This document shows, in pieces, positions 33,771-47,094 of a DNA stretch of 64,000 bases (positions are counted from its first letter, which is position 1; each line of letters starts with the position of its first letter). The position numbers and the translations under genes were made by a program. Where the stretch lies: positions 16,326,001 to 16,390,000 of the forward strand of contig NC_079880.1 in assembly GCF_029227915.1 (NCBI RefSeq), given 5' to 3'. The stretch comes from Hydractinia symbiolongicarpus (Eukaryota > Cnidaria > Hydrozoa > Anthoathecata > Hydractiniidae). The notes below the pieces were generated by a model. That model saw nothing but the letters and a program-made list of their open reading frames with translations. It had not been told where the DNA came from and did not search any database.

Positions 33771-36150
33771 CTGCTCTCAATACACGAGAGCATCCAAAGT
33801 TGTTATTCCTGGTTCCATGGCTTTAGAAAGCCGTAATCCACATGCACACCCCATGAAAAGGCTATAATACGGACTTTTGATGCCTATTAAATGCCTTACA
33901 CGTAAATCGCGTGGTTCCGCGTGCCTGCGTAGGTTACCATTGGTCTACTCCTTCCACTCTCAATACACTGCGCCGTCCTAAGTTGTTTTTCCTGGTTCCA
34001 TGGCTTTACAACGCCGTAAACCACATGCAAACTCCATGAAAATGCTATAATACGGCCTTTTGACGCCTATTAAATGCCTTACACGTAATCGTGTGGTTTC
34101 GCGTGCCTGCGCAGGTTACCATTGGTCTAGTCCTTCCACTCACAATACACTAGAACGTCCTAAGTTGTTATTCCTGGTTCCATGGCTTTAGAAAGCCGTA
34201 ATCCACATGCACACGCCATGAAAAGGCTATAATACGGCCTTTTGACGCCTAATAAAGGCCTTACAGGTAAATCACGTGGTTCCACGCGTCCAAGCTTGTT
34301 ACCATTGGTCTAGTTCTTCCACTCTCATTACACTACGCCGTCCTAAGTTATTTTCCCTGGTTCCATGGCTTTACAACGCCGTAAACCACATGCACACGCC
34401 ATGAAAAGGCTATAATACGGTCTTTTGACGCCTATTAAATGCCTTACACGTAAATCACGTTGGTCTGCGTGCCTGCGCAGGTTACCATTGGTCTAGTCTT
34501 TCTGCTCTCAATACACGAGAGCATCCAAAGTTGTTATTCCTGGTTCCATGGCTTTAGAAAGCCGTAATCCACATGCACACCCCATGAAAAGGCTATAATA
34601 CGGACTTTTGATGCCTATTAAATGCCTTACACGTAAATCGCGTGGTTCCGCGTGCCTGCGTAGGTTACCATTGGTCTACTCCTTCCACTCTCAATACACT
34701 GCGCCGTCCTAAGTTGTTTTTCCTGGTTCCATGGCTTTACAACGCCGTAAACCACATGCAAACTCCATGAAAAGGCTATAATACGGCCTTTTGACGCCTA
34801 TTAAATGCCTTACACGTAATCGTGTGGTTTCGCGTGCCTGCGCAGGTTACCATTGGTCTAGTCCTTCCACTCACAATACACTAGAACGTCCTAAGTTGTT
34901 ATTCCTGGTTCCATGGCTTTAGAAAGCCGTAATCCACATGCACACGCCATGACAAGGCTATAATACGGCCTTTTGACGCCTAATAAAGGCGTTACAGGTA
35001 AATCACGTGGTTCCACGCGTCCAAGCTTGTTACCATTGGTCTAGTTCTTCCACTCTCATTACACTACGCCGTCCTAAGTTATTTTCCCTGGTTCCATGGC
35101 TTTACAACGCCGTAAACCACATGCACACGCCATGAAAAGGCTATAATACGGTCTTTTGACGCCTATTAAATGCCTTACACGTAAATCACGTTGGTCTGCG
35201 TGCCTGCGCAGGTTACCATTGGTCTAGTCTTTCCGCTCTCAATACACGAGAGCATCCAAAGTTGTTATTCCTGGTTCCATGGCTTTAGAAAGCCGTAATC
35301 CACATGCACACGCCATGAAAAGGCTATAATACGGACTTTTGATGCCTATTAAATGCCTTACACGTAAATCGCGTGGTTCCGCGTGCCTGCGTAGGTTACC
35401 ATTGGTCTACTCCTTCCACTCTCAATACACTAGAACGTCCTAAGTTGTTATTCCTGGTTCCATGGCTTTACAACGCCGTAATCCACATGCACACGCCATG
35501 AAAAGGCTATAATACGGCCCCTGGACGCCTAATAAAGGCCTTACACGTAAATCACGTGGTTCCACGCGTCCAAGCTTGTTACCATTGGTCTAGTTCTTCC
35601 ACTCTCAATAAACTACGCCGTCCTAAGTTGTTTTTCCTGGTTCCATGGCTTTACAACGCCGTAAACCACATGCACACGCCATGAAAAGGCTATAATACGG
35701 CCTTTTAACGTCTATTAAATGCCTTACACGTAATCGTGTGGTTTCGCGTGCCTGCGCAGGTTACCATTGGTCTAGTCCTTCCACTCACAATACACTAGAA
35801 CGTCCTAAGTTGTTATTCCTGGTTCCATGGCTTTAGAAAGCCGTAATCCACATGCACACGCCATGACAAGGCTATAATACGGCCTTTTGACGCCTAATAA
35901 AGGCCTTACAGGTAAATCACGTGGTTCCACGCGTCCAAGCTTGTTACCATTGGTCTAGTTCTTCCACTCTCATTACACTACGCCGTCCTAAGTTATTTTC
36001 CCTGGTTCCATGGCTTTACAACGCCGTAAACCACATGCACACGCCATGAAAAGGCTATAATACGGTCTTTTGACGCCTATTAAATGCCTTACACGTAAAT
36101 CACGTTGGTCTGCGTGCCTGCGCAGGTTACCATTGGTCTAGTCTTTCCGC
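33771..36150 (+). repeat. Tetramer-like higher-order repeat, ~731 bp
   Basis: The variant with 'gctctcaatacacgagagc' followed by 'atccaaagttg' begins at about 33772, 34503, 35235 and 36149, giving spacings of 731, 732 and 914 bp. The first three intervals hold four monomers: GAGAGC-type unit, 'ctactccttcc' unit, 'ccactcacaatac' A unit, 'ctcattacactacgcc' B unit. The last interval has an added dimer-like segment carrying 'cccctggacgcc'. Confidence 0.8.
35235..35253. repeat. GCTCTC/GAGAGC hairpin variant (example)
   Basis: Six-base arms GCTCTC and GAGAGC flank a seven-base AATACAC loop. At least a dozen copies are present, starting near 28.2 kb and continuing to 62.6 kb. A five-base version (CTCTC/GAGAG) marks the HOR anchor monomers in the left half. 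It occupies the same position within the monomer as the CCATT/AATGG dyad of type D-like units. Confidence 0.65.
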
Positions 36151-37397
36151 TCTCAATACACGAGAGCATCCAAAGTTGTTATTCCTGGTTCCATGGCTTT
36201 AGAAAGCCGTAATCCACATGCACACGCCATGAAAAGGCTATAATACGGACTTTTGATGCCTATTAAATGCCTTACACGTAAATCGCGTGGTTCCGCGTGC
36301 CTGCGAAGGTTACCATTGGTCTACTCCTTCCACTCTCAATACACTAGAACGTCCTAAGTTGTTATTCCTGGTTCCATGGCTTTACAACGCCGTAATCCAC
36401 ATGCACACGCCATGAAAAGGCTATAATACGGCCCCTGGACGCCTAATAAAGGCCTTACACGTAAATCACGTGGTTCCACGCGTCCAAGCTTGTTACCATT
36501 GGTCTAGTTCTTCCACTCTCAATAAACTACGCCGTCCTAAGTTGTTTTTCCTGGTTCCATGGCTTTACAACGCCGTAAACCACATGCACACGCCATGAAA
36601 AGGCTATAATACGGCCTTTTAACGTCTATTAAATGCCTTACACGTAAATCGCGGGGTTCCACGCGTCAAAGCTTGTTACCATTGGTCTAGTTCTTCCACT
36701 CTCAATACACTACGCCGTCCTAAGTTGTTTTCCCTGGTTCCACGCCTTTACAACGCCGTAAACCACATGCACACGCGTCTAAAGGCTGCAGTACGGCCTT
36801 TTGCCCATTAAATGCCTTACACGTAATCGTGTGGTTTCGCGTGCCTGCGCAGGTTACCATTGGTCTAGTCCTTCCACTCTCAATACACTAGAACGTCCTA
36901 AATTGTTATTCCTGGTTCCATGGCTTCAGAACGCCGTAATCCACATGCACACGCCATGAAAAGGCTATAATACGGCCCCTGGACGCCTAATAAAGGCCTT
37001 ACACGTAAATCACGTGGTTCCACGCGTCCAAGCTTGTTACCATTGGTCTAGTTCTTCCACTCTCAATACACTAAGCCGTCCTAAGTTGTTTTTCCTGGTT
37101 CCATGGCTTTAAAACGCCGTAAACCACATGCACACGCCATGAAAAGGCTATAATACGGCCTTTTAACGCCTATTAAATGCCTTACACGTAAATCGCGGTG
37201 TTCCACGCGTCCAAGCTTGTTACCATTTGTCTAGTTCTTCCACTCTCAATACACTACGCCGTCCTAAGTTGTTTTCCCTGGTTCCACGCCTTTACAACGC
37301 CGTAAACCACATGCACAGGCGTCTAAAGGCTGCAATACGGCCTTTTGCCCATTAAATGCCTTACACGTAATCGTGTGGTTTCGCGTGCTTGCGCAGG

Positions 37398-37648
37398 TTA
37401 CCATTGGTCTAGTCCTTCCACTCTCAATACACTAAGCCGTCCTAAGTTGTTTTTCCTGGTTCCATGGCTTTAAAACGCCGTAAACCACATGCACACGCCA
37501 TGAAAAGGCTATAATACGGCCTTTTAACGCCTATTAAATGCCTTACACGTAAACGTGTGGTTTCGCTATAATAAGGCTATAATACGGCCGTTTGACGCCT
37601 ATTAAATGCCATACACGTACATCGCGTGGTTCTGCGTCACTGCACAGG
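37398..37648 (+). repeat. 251 bp composite monomer
   Basis: Same junction ('ggtttcgctataataagg') and the same 251 bp spacing as the other composite units. Here the upstream part has lost a base and reads 'gtaaacgtgtgg'. It lies directly before a type E unit, as in every copy. Confidence 0.85.
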
Positions 37649-39800
37649 TTACCATTGGTCTAGTTCTTCCACTGTCAATGCACTACGACGTCCTAAATTG
37701 TTTTCTCTGGCTCCATAGCTTTGGAACGCCGTCAACTACGTGCACACGCCATTGAAAAGCAATAATACTGCCTTTTGCCGCCTAATAAAGTCCTTACACG
37801 TAAATCACGTTGGCCTGCGTGCCTGCGCAGGTTACCATTGGTCTAGTCCTTCCACTGTCAATGCACTACGACGTCCTAAGTTATTTTCTCTGGCTCCATG
37901 GCCTTGGAACGCCGTCAATTACATGCACACACGTCTATAACTAGCAATATGGCATTTTGCCGCCTAATAAAAGCCTTACACGTAAGTTTGACGGTTCCAC
38001 GCGTCCATACCGGTTACCATTGGTCTAGTCCTTCCATTCTCAATGGACTTAAAGTTATTTTCTCCAGCGACAAGGCTGTACAACGCAGTCAACTACGTGC
38101 ACATGCGTCTAAAAGCTGCAATACGGCCTATTGCCGCCCATTAAATGCCTTACACGTAATCGTGAGGTTTCGCGTGCCTGCGCAGGTTACCATTGGTCTA
38201 GTCCTTCCACTAACAATACACTAGAACGTCCTAAGTTGTTATTCCTGGTTCCATGGCTTTAGAAAGCCGTAATCCACATGCACACGCCATGAAAAGGCTA
38301 TAATACGGCCTTTTGACGCCTAATAAAGGCCTTACAGGTAAATCACGTGGTTCCACGCGTCCAAGCTTGTTACCATTGGTCTAGTTCTTCCACTCTCATT
38401 ACACTACGCCGTCCTAAGTTATTTTCCCTGGTTCCATGGCTTTACAACGCCGTAAACCACATGCACACGCCATGAAAAGGCTATAATACGGTCTTTTGAC
38501 GCCAATTAAATGCCTTACACGTAAATCACGTTGGTCTGCGTGCCTGGGCAGGTTACCATTGGTCTAGTCTTTCCGCTCTCAATACACGAGAGCATCCAAA
38601 GTTGTTATTCCTGGTTCCATGGCTTTAGAAAGCCGTAATCCACATGCACACGCCATGAAAAGGCTATAATACGGACTTTTGATGCCTATTAAATGCCTTA
38701 CACGTAAATCGCGTGGTTCCGCGTGCCTGCGTAGGTTACCATTGGTCTACTCCTTCCACTCTCAATACACTAGAACGTCCTAAGTTGTTATTCCTGGTTC
38801 CATGGCTTCAGAACGCCGTAATCCACATGCACACGCCATGAAAAGGCTATAATACGGCCCCTGGACGCCTAATAAAGGCCTTACACGTAAATCACGTGGT
38901 TCCACGCGTCCAAGCTTGTTACCATTGGTCTAGTTCTTCCACTCTCAATAAACTACGCCGTCCTAAGTTGTTTTTCCTGGTTCCATGGCTTTACAACGCC
39001 GTAAACCACATGCACACGCCATGAAAAGGCTATAATACGGCCTTTTAACGTCTATTAAATGCCTTACACGTAAATCGCGGGGTTCCACGCGTCCAAGCTT
39101 GTTACCATTGGTCTAGTTCTTCCACTCTCAATACACTACGCCGTCCTAAGTTGTTTTCCCTGGTTCCATGCCTTTACAACGCCGTAAACCACATGTACAC
39201 GCGTCTAAAGGCTGCAGTACGGCCTTTTGCCCATTAAATGCCTTACACGTAATCGTGTGGTTTCGCGTGCCTGCGCAGGTTACCATTGGTCTAGTCCTTC
39301 CACTCTCAATACACTAGAACGTCCTAAGTTGTTATTCCTGGTTCCATGGCTTCAGAACGCCGTAATCCACATGCACACGCCATGAAAAGGCTATAATACG
39401 GCCCCTGGACGCCTAATAAAGGCCTTACACGTAAATCACGTGGTTCCACGCGTCCAAGCTTGTTACCATTGGTCTAGTTCTTCCACTCTCAATACACTAA
39501 GCCGTCCTAAGTTGTTTTTCCTGGTTCCATGGCTTTAAAACGCCGTAAACCACATGCACACGCCATGAAAAGGCTATAATACGGCCTTTTGACGCCTATT
39601 AAATGCCTTACACGTAAATCGCGGTGTTCCACGCGTCCAAGCTTGTTACCATTTGTCTAGTTCTTCCACTCTCAATACACTACGCCGTCCTAACTTGTTT
39701 TCCCTGGTTCCACGCCTTTACAACGCCGTACACCACATGCACAGGCGTCTAAAGGCTGCAATACGGCCTTTTGCCCATTAAATGCCTTACACGTAATTGT

Positions 39801-39825
39801 GTGGTTTCGCGGGTCTAGTCCTTCC
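39801..39825 (+). other. 20 bp deletion in the left 6.84 kb copy
   Basis: The sequence reads 'ggtttcgcg' directly followed by 'ggtctagtcc', whereas the right copy near 46640-46670 has 20 further bases between them, including 'gcgcagg' and the 'ttaccatt' block. The loss explains exactly the change of offset from 6837 to 6857 bp across this point. It removes the otherwise nearly universal ttaccatt block from this unit. Confidence 0.9.
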
Positions 39826-39986
39826 ACTCTCAATACACTAGAACGTCCTAAGTTGTTATTCCTGGTTCCATGGCTTCAGAACGCCGTAATCCACATGCAC
39901 ACGCCATGAAAAGGCTATAATACGGCCCCTGGACGCCTAATAAAGGCCTTACACGTAAATCACGTGGTTCCACGCGTCCAAGCTTG

Positions 39987-40237
39987 TTACCATTGGTCTA
40001 GTTCTTCCACTCTCAATACACTAAGCCGTCCTAAGTTGTTTTTCCTGGTTCCATGGCTTTAAAACGCCGTAAACCACATGCACACGCCATGAAAAGGCTA
40101 TAATACGGCCTTTTAACGCCTATTAAATGCCTTACACGTAAACGTGTGGTTTTGCTATAATAAGGCTATAATACGGCCGTTTGACGCCTATTAAATGCCA
40201 TACACGTACATCGCGTGGTTCTGCGTCACTGCACAGG
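39987..40237 (+). repeat. 251 bp composite monomer
   Basis: Same composite structure, 251 bp. The junction reads 'ggttttgctataataagg', a variant shared only with the copy at 46844, as expected from the 6.84 kb duplication. Confidence 0.85.
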
Positions 40238-43200
40238 TTACCATTGGTCTAGTCCTTCCACTGTCAATGCACTACGACGTCCTAAGTTGTTTTCTCTGGC
40301 TCCATAGCTTTGGAACGCCGTCAACTACGTGCACACGCCATTGAAAAGCAATAATACTGCCTTTTGCCGCCTAATAAAGTCCTTACACGTAAATCACGTT
40401 GGCCTGCGTGCCTGAGCTGGTTACCATTGGTCTAGTCCTTCCACTGTCAATGCACTACGACGTCCTAAGTTATTTTCTCTGGCTCCATGGCCTTGGAACG
40501 CCGTCAATTACATGCACACACGTCTATAACTAGCAATATGGCATTTTGCCGCCTAATAAAAGTCTTACACGTAAGTTTGACGGTTCCACGCGTCCATACC
40601 GGTTACCATTGGTCTAGTCCTTCCATTCTCAATGGACTTAAAGTTATTTTCTCCAGCGACAAGGCTGTACAACGCAGTCAACTACGTGCACATGCGTCTA
40701 AAAGCTGCAATACGGCCTATTGCCGCCCATTAAATGCCTTACACGTAATCGTGAGGTTTCGCGTGCCTGCGCAGGTTACCATTGGTCTAGTCCTTTCACC
40801 CTCAATACACTAGAACGTCCTAAGTTGTTATTCCTGGTTCCATGGCTTCAGAACGCCGTAATCCACATGTACACGCCATGAAAAGGCTATAATACGGCCA
40901 TTTGCCGCCTATTAAAGGCCTTACACGTAAATCGTGTGGTTCTGCGTGACTGCGCAGGTTACTATTTGTCTAGTTCTTCCACTCTCAATGCACTAGGACG
41001 TCCTAAGTTGTTTTCCCTGGCACCATGACTTTACAACGCCGTAAATCACATGCACACGCCATGAAAAGGCTATAATACGTCCTTTTGACGCCTATCAAAG
41101 GCCTTACACTTAAATTACGTGGTTCCACGCGTCCAAGCTCGCTCTCATTGGACTATTCCTTCCATTCTCAATGGACTAGAACGTCCCAAGTTGTTTTCCC
41201 TGGTTCCATGGCTTTAGAACGCCGTAAACCACATGCACACGCCATAAAAAGGCTTTAATGCGTCCTTTTGCGGCCTATTAAAGGCCTTACACATAAATCA
41301 CGTGGTTCCACGCGTCCATGACGGTTACGATTGGTCTAGTCCTTCCATTCTCAATGGACTAGAACGTCCTAAGTTGTTTTCCTCAGCGCCAAGGCTGTAC
41401 AACGCAGTCAACTACGTGCACATGCGTCTAAAAGCTGCAATACGGCCTATTGCCGCCCATTAAATGCCTTACATGTAATCGTGTGGTTTCGCGTGCCTAC
41501 GCAGGTTACTATTGGTCTAGTTCTTCCACTCTTAATACACTACGACGTCCTAAGTTGTTTTCTCTGGCTCCATAGCTTTACAACGCCGTAAACCACATGC
41601 ACACGCCAAAAAAGGCTATAATACCGCCTTTTGCCGCCTAATAAAGTCCTTACACGTAAATCACGTTGGTCTGCGTGCCTGCGCAGGTTGCCATTGGTCT
41701 AGTTCTTCCACTCTCAATACACGAGAGCGTCCTAAGTTGTTATTCCTGGTTCCATGGCTTTAGAAAGCCGTAATCCACATGCACACGCCATGAAAAGGCT
41801 ATAATACGGCCTTTTGACGCCTATTAAATGCCTTACACGTATATCGCGTGGTTCCGCGTGCCTGCGCAGGTTACCATTGGTCTAGTCATTCCACTCTCAA
41901 TACACTAGAACGTCCTAAGTTGTTAATCCTGGTTCCATGGCTTTACAACGCCGTAAACCACATGCACACGTCATGAAAAAGGCTATAATACGGCCTTTTG
42001 ACGCCTATTAAATGCCTTACACGTAAATCACGGGGTTCCACGCGTCCAAGCTTGTTACCATTGGTCTAGTTCTTCCACTCTCAAAACACTACACCTAAGT
42101 TATTTTCCCTGGTTCCATTGTTTTACAACGCCGTAAACCACATGCACACGTCATGAAAAGGCTATAACACGGTCTTTTGACGCCTATTAAATGCCTTACA
42201 CGTAAATCACGTTTGTCTGCGTGCCTGCGCAGGTTACCATTGGTCTAGTCTTTCCGCTCTCAATACACGAGAGCATCCAAAGTTGTTATTCCTGGTTCCA
42301 TGGCTTTAGAAAGCCGTAATCCACATGCACACCCCATGAAAAGGCTATAATACGGACTTTTGATGCCTATTAAATGCCTTACACGTAAATCGCGTGGTTC
42401 CGCGTGCCTGCGTAGGTTACCATTGGTCTACTCCTTCCACTCTCAATACACTGCGCCGTCCTAAGTTGTTTTTCCTGGTTCCATGGCTTTACAACGCCGT
42501 AAACCACATGCACACGCCATGAAAAGGCTATAATACGGCCTTTTAACGTCTATTAAATGCCTTACACGTAATCGTGTGGTTTCGCGTGCCTGCGCAGGTT
42601 ACCATTGGTCTAGTCCTTCCACTCACAATACACTAGAACGTCCTAAGTTGTTATTCCTGGTTCCATGGCTTTAGAAAGCCGTAATCCACATGCACACGCC
42701 ATGACAAGGCTATAATACGGCCTTTTGACGCCTAATAAAGGCCTTACAGGTAAATCACGTGGTTCCACGCGTCCAAGCTTGTTACCATTGGTCTAGTTCT
42801 TCCACTCTCATTACACTACGCCGTCCTAAGTTATTTTCCCTGGTTCCATGGCTTTACAACGCCGTAAACCACATGCACACGCCATGAAAAGGCTATAATA
42901 CGGTCTTTTGACGCCTATTAAATGCCTTACACGTAAATCACGTTGGTCTGCGTGCCTGCGCAGGTTACCATTGGTCTAGTCTTTCCGCTCTCAATACACG
43001 AGAGCATCCAAAGTTGTTATTCCTGGTTCCATGGCTTTAGAAAGCCGTAATCCACATGCACACGCCATGAAAAGGCTATAATACGGACTTTTGATGCCTA
43101 TTAAATGCCTTACACGTAAATCGCGTGGTTCCGCGTGCCTGCGTAGGTTACCATTGGTCTACTCCTTCCACTCTCAATACACTAGAACGTCCTAAGTTGT

Positions 43201-44234
43201 TATTCCTGGTTCCATGGCTTTACAACGCCGTAATCCACATGCACACGCCATGAAAAGGCTATAATACGGCCCCTGGACGCCTAATAAAGGCCTTACACGT
43301 AAATCACGTGGTTCCACGCGTCCAAGCTTGTTACCATTGGTCTAGTTCTTCCACTCTCAATAAACTACGCCGTCCTAAGTTGTTTTTCCTGGTTCCATGG
43401 CTTTACAACGCCGTAAACCACATGCACACGCCATGAAAAGGCTATAATACGGCCTTTTAACGTCTATTAAATGCCTTACACGTAAATCGCGGGGTTCCAC
43501 GCGTCCAAGCTTGTTACCATTGGTCTAGTTCTTCCACTCTCAATACACTACGCCGTCCTAAGTTGTTTTCCCTGGTTCCACGCCTTTACAACGCCGTAAA
43601 CCACATGCACACGCGTCTAAAGGCTGCAGTACGGCCTTTTGCCCATTAAATGCCTTAAACGTAATCGTGTGGTTTCGCGTGCCTGCGCAGGTTACCATTG
43701 GTCTAGTCCTTCCACTCTCAATACACTAGAACGTCCTAAATTGTTATTCCTGGTTCCATGGCATCAGAACGCCGTAATCCACATGCACACGCCATGAAAA
43801 GGCTATAATACGGCCCCTGGACGCCTAATAAAGGCCTTACACGTAAATCACGTGGTTCCACGCGTCCAAGCTTGTTACCATTGGTCTAGTTCTTCCACTC
43901 TCAATACACTAAGCCGTCCTAAGTTGTTTTTCCTGGTTCCATGGCTTTAAAACGCCGTAAACCACATGCACACGCCATGAAAAGGCTATAATACGGCCTT
44001 TTAACGCCTATTAAATGCCTTACACGTAAATCGCGGTGTTCCACGCGTCCAAGTTGGTACCATTTGTCTAGTTCTTCCACTCTCAATACACTACGCCGTC
44101 CTAAGTTGTTTTCCCTGGTTCCACGCCTTTACAACGCCGTAAACCACATGCACAGGCGTCTAAAGGCTGCAATACGGCCTTTTGCCCATTAAATGCCTTA
44201 CACGTAATCGTGTGGTTTCGCGTGCTTGCGCAGG

Positions 44235-44485
44235 TTACCATTGGTCTAGTCCTTCCACTCTCAATACACTAAGCCGTCCTAAGTTGTTTTTCCTGGTTCC
44301 ATGGCTTTAAAACGCCGTAAACCACATGCACACGCCATGAAAAGGCTATAATACGGCCTTTTAACGCCTATTAAATGCCTTACACGTAAACGTGTGGTTT
44401 CGCTATAATAAGGCTATAATACGGCCGTTTGACGCCTATTAAATGCCATACACGTACATCGCGTGGTTCTGCGTCACTGCACAGG
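44235..44485 (+). repeat. 251 bp composite monomer
   Basis: Same composite structure, 251 bp; counterpart of the unit at 37398 at an offset of 6837. Confidence 0.85.
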
Positions 44486-46843
44486 TTACCATTGGTCTAG
44501 TTCTTCCACTGTCAATGCACTACGACGTCCTAAATTGTTTTCTCTGGCTCCATAGCTTTGGAACGCCGTCAACTACGTGCACACGCCATTGAAAAGCAAT
44601 AATACTGCCTTTTGCCGCCTAATAAAGTCCTTACACGTAAATCACGTTGGCCTGCGTGCCTGCGCAGGTTACCATTGGTCTAGTCCTTCCACTGTCAATG
44701 CACTACGACGTCCTAAGTTATTTTCTCTGGCTCCATGGCCTTGGAACGCCGTCAATTACATGCACACACGTCTATAACTAGCAATATGGCATTTTGCCGC
44801 CTAATAAAAGCCTTACACGTAAGTTTGACGGTTCCACGCGTCCATACCGGTTACCATTGGTCTAGTCCTTCCATTCTCAATGGACTTAAAGTTATTTTCT
44901 CCAGCGACAAGGCTGTACAACGCAGTCAACTACGTGCACATGCGTCTAAAAGCTGCAATACGGCCTATTGCCGCCCATTAAATGCCTTACACGTAATCGT
45001 GAGGTTTCGCGTGCCTGCGCAGGTTACCATTGGTCTAGTCCTTCCACTAACAATACACTAGAACGTCCTAAGTTGTTATTCCTGGTTCCATGGCTTTAGA
45101 AAGCCGTAATCCACATGCACACGCCATGAAAAGGCTATAATACGGCCTTTTGACGCCTAATAAAGGCCTTACAGGTAAATCACGTGGTTCCACGCGTCCA
45201 AGCTTGTTACCATTGGTCTAGTTCTTCCACTCTCATTACACTACGCCGTCCTAAGTTATTTTCCCTGGTTCCATGGCTTTACAACGCCGTAAACCACATG
45301 CACACGCCATGAAAAGGCTATAATACGGTCTTTTGACGCCAATTAAATGCCTTACACGTAAATCACGTTGGTCTGCGTGCCTGGGCAGGTTACCATTGGT
45401 CTAGTCTTTCCGCTCTCAATACACGAGAGCATCCAAAGTTGTTATTCCTGGTTCCATGGCTTTAGAAAGCCGTAATCCACATGCACACGCCATGAAAAGG
45501 CTATAATACGGACTTTTGATGCCTATTAAATGCCTTACACGTAAATCGCGTGGTTCCGCGTGCCTGCGTAGGTTACCATTGGTCTACTCCTTCCACTCTC
45601 AATACACTAGAACGTCCTAAGTTGTTATTCCTGGTTCCATGGCTTCAGAACGCCGTAATCCACATGCACACGCCATGAAAAGGCTATAATACGGCCCCTG
45701 GACGCCTAATAAAGGCCTTACACGTAAATCACGTGGTTCCACGCGTCCAAGCTTGTTACCATTGGTCTAGTTCTTCCACTCTCAATAAACTACGCCGTCC
45801 TAAGTTGTTTTTCCTGGTTCCATGGCTTTACAACGCCGTAAACCACATGCACACGCCATGAAAAGGCTATAATACGGCCTTTTAACGTCTATTAAATGCC
45901 TTACACGTAAATCGCGGGGTTCCACGCGTCCAAGCTTGTTACCATTGGTCTAGTTCTTCCACTCTCAATACACTACGCCGTCCTAAGTTGTTTTCCCTGG
46001 TTCCATGCCTTTACAACGCCGTAAACCACATGTACACGCGTCTAAAGGCTGCAGTACGGCCTTTTGCCCATTAAATGCCTTACACGTAATCGTGTGGTTT
46101 CGCGTGCCTGCGCAGGTTACCATTGGTCTAGTCCTTCCACTCTCAATACACTAGAACGTCCTAAGTTGTTATTCCTGGTTCCATGGCTTCAGAACGCCGT
46201 AATCCACATGCACACGCCATGAAAAGGCTATAATACGGCCCCTGGACGCCTAATAAAGGCCTTACACGTAAATCACGTGGTTCCACGCGTCCAAGCTTGT
46301 TACCATTGGTCTAGTTCTTCCACTCTCAATACACTAAGCCGTCCTAAGTTGTTTTTCCTGGTTCCATGGCTTTAAAACGCCGTAAACCACATGCACACGC
46401 CATGAAAAGGCTATAATACGGCCTTTTGACGCCTATTAAATGCCTTACACGTAAATCGCGGTGTTCCACGCGTCCAAGCTTGTTACCATTTGTCTAGTTC
46501 TTCCACTCTCAATACACTACGCCGTCCTAACTTGTTTTCCCTGGTTCCACGCCTTTACAACGCCGTACACCACATGCACAGGCGTCTAAAGGCTGCAATA
46601 CGGCCTTTTGCCCATTAAATGCCTTACACGTAATTGTGTGGTTTCGCGTGCTTGCGCAGGTTACCATTGGTCTAGTCCTTCCACTCTCAATACACTAGAA
46701 CGTCCTAAGTTGTTATTCCTGGTTCCATGGCTTCAGAACGCCGTAATCCACATGCACACGCCATGAAAAGGCTATAATACGGCCCCTGGACGCCTAATAA
46801 AGGCCTTACACGTAAATCACGTGGTTCCACGCGTCCAAGCTTG

Positions 46844-47094
46844 TTACCATTGGTCTAGTTCTTCCACTCTCAATACACTAAGCCGTCCTAAGTTGTTTTT
46901 CCTGGTTCCATGGCTTTAAAACGCCGTAAACCACATGCACACGCCATGAAAAGGCTATAATACGGCCTTTTAACGCCTATTAAATGCCTTACACGTAAAC
47001 GTGTGGTTTTGCTATAATAAGGCTATAATACGGCCGTTTGACGCCTATTAAATGCCATACACGTACATCGCGTGGTTCTGCGTCACTGCACAGG
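46844..47094 (+). repeat. 251 bp composite monomer
   Basis: Same composite structure, 251 bp; counterpart of the unit at 39987 at an offset of 6857 and, with a base change at the junction, of the unit at 59061 at an offset of 12217. Confidence 0.85.

Larger units (their letters stand above)
35643..42480 (+). repeat. 6.84 kb tandem block, left copy
   Basis: The block repeats at an offset of 6837-6838 bp (for example 'ccatgacaag' at 35861 and 42699, and the E-C units at 37740 and 44577). It contains about 37 monomers including two 251 bp composite units (37398 and 39987). It has a private 20 bp deletion at 39811/39812, after which the offset to the right copy becomes 6857. Only a modest number of single-base differences were seen by eye, so the duplication looks recent. 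Confidence 0.88.

Noticed and set aside
37898-38224. Recurring open reading frame of 108 codons (also at 40487, 44735, 47344, 50254, 59561)
   Set aside because: It runs across a C-D-A monomer series of the satellite. The monomer is not a multiple of three, so the same DNA is read in different frames in neighbouring units. Copies recur only because the block was duplicated. There is no promoter, coding constraint or recognisable domain, and overlapping frames are open as well (for example 37740-37940).
42400-42500. Inversion of array orientation at a duplication border
   Set aside because: Monomers on both sides of every border examined run in the same direction.
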